From assembly GCF_003121295.1 (NCBI RefSeq), contig NZ_PHNC01000031.1, positions 1,056,439 through 1,120,438 on the forward strand: 64,000 nucleotides of DNA, written 5' to 3'. The position numbers were made by a program, and so were the translations under genes. The stretch is from Streptomyces orinoci. Its GTDB lineage: Bacteria > Actinomycetota > Actinomycetes > Streptomycetales > Streptomycetaceae. The stretch's first letter is position 1; every line of letters starts with the position of its first letter. Below are positions 63,690 through 64,000 of this stretch, one piece after another. The notes under the pieces were generated by a model, which was not told where the DNA came from, searched no databases, and was given only the letters and a program-made list of their open reading frames with translations.

Positions 63690-64000
63690 ATGAGTGAACA
63701 GCGCTTCGGTGACCAGGTCGCCGTCCGCCGGCATGAGCACGTCGCCGAGCTCGTCCTGGACCGGCCCAAGGCCATGAACGCCGTCTCCACCGAGATGGCC
63801 CGCAATATCACCGAGGCCACCGCCGCCATCGCCCGGGACCCCGGGGTCCGCGCGGTGGTGCTCACCTCCACCCACCCCCGCGCCTTCTGTGTGGGGGCCG
63901 ACCTCAAGGAGCGCAACTCCTTCACCGAGGCCGACCTGGCCCGCCAGCGCCCGTATGCCCGCGCCGCCTACGCCGGGGTGCTGGAACTGCCCGTCCCGGC
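63690..64000 (+). CDS. Enoyl-CoA hydratase/isomerase (N-terminal part)
   Basis: The first 103 residues of a crotonase-fold protein, cut by the window edge. 'VAELVLDRPKAMNAVSTEMA' is the usual start, 'VRAVVLTSTHPRAFCVGADL' contains the oxyanion G-A-D motif where the CoA ester is held, and 'KERNSFTEADLARQRPYARA' follows. The protein probably hydrates an enoyl-CoA in fatty acid or amino acid catabolism, but other crotonase reactions are possible. ATG at 63690 with AAAGGGTG upstream is selected. Confidence 0.88.
   Translation, partial: MSEQRFGDQVAVRRHEHVAELVLDRPKAMNAVSTEMARNITEATAAIARDPGVRAVVLTSTHPRAFCVGADLKERNSFTEADLARQRPYARAAYAGVLELPVP

Noticed and set aside
1..64000. CRISPR arrays, rRNA, tRNA, riboswitch
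   Set aside because: No regularly spaced direct repeats with unique spacers, no rRNA-like conserved segments and no recognisable cobalamin, TPP or SAM riboswitch cores were noticed.

Overview
The window is about 72% G+C chromosomal DNA of an actinomycete, almost certainly Streptomyces. Codons end in G or C, GTG and TTG starts are common, and gene order matches what I recall of the Streptomyces coelicolor segment around afsQ1/afsQ2/sigQ (recall, not a search). No rRNA, tRNA, CRISPR array, insertion sequence or replication origin was seen.

Layout. 1-4.7 kb: gluconate utilisation (FadR-type regulator, gluconokinase, GntP permease), then a FAD monooxygenase divergent from its likely TetR-family regulator. 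4.7-13.1 kb: a cell-wall nonulosonate (sialic acid/Kdn-like) glycopolymer cluster in two divergent arms. It holds an O-acyltransferase, a polysialyltransferase-like protein, a family 2 glycosyltransferase, two further putative transferases, a NeuA-phosphatase fusion and NeuB. 13.2-21.7 kb: an M20 amidohydrolase, then a nucleoside uptake and salvage operon (BMP lipoprotein, ABC ATPase, two permeases, cytidine deaminase, thymidine phosphorylase). 21.8-29.9 kb: an accessory island with a hicB gene and a frameshifted hicA, a leftward operon (anti-sigma-like ATPase, unknown protein, radical SAM/SPASM protein, isoaspartyl-methyltransferase-like protein), a divergent XRE regulator with a SLOG-like protein, and the broken end of a graspetide ATP-grasp ligase followed by its methyltransferase. 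29.9-34.5 kb: regulators, an MFS transporter and an alpha/beta hydrolase. 34.5-42.2 kb: adenosine deaminase, small secreted proteins, VanZ-like protein, the AfsQ1/AfsQ2/lipoprotein operon, SigQ and a uridine-kinase-like protein. 42.3-52.7 kb: deoC with two aldehyde dehydrogenase-family genes, a PH-like membrane protein, a phosphohexomutase, purine nucleoside phosphorylase, a gamma-glutamylcyclotransferase-like protein, LpdA-type flavoprotein and a DeoR regulator. 52.9-64 kb: TetR and IclR regulators, acyl-CoA carboxylase subunits (alpha, epsilon, beta), a penicillin-binding protein, Maf, biotin ligase, adenylate cyclase and the start of an enoyl-CoA hydratase.

Common logic. A 12-bp palindrome, CTACGCGCGTAG, lies upstream of the ABC ATPase, add, deoC and the purine nucleoside phosphorylase, with a 10/12 match upstream of the BMP lipoprotein. 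This marks a probable nucleoside regulon: import, deamination, phosphorolysis, pentose-phosphate isomerisation (perhaps by the phosphohexomutase), DeoC cleavage and acetaldehyde oxidation. The accessory island splits this regulon and holds the least explained genes, a radical SAM plus methyltransferase operon that looks like peptide-modifying machinery without an obvious precursor. Long inverted-repeat elements ending in GGGGCGCGGGGAACTGCGCG recur in several intergenic gaps of the right half.
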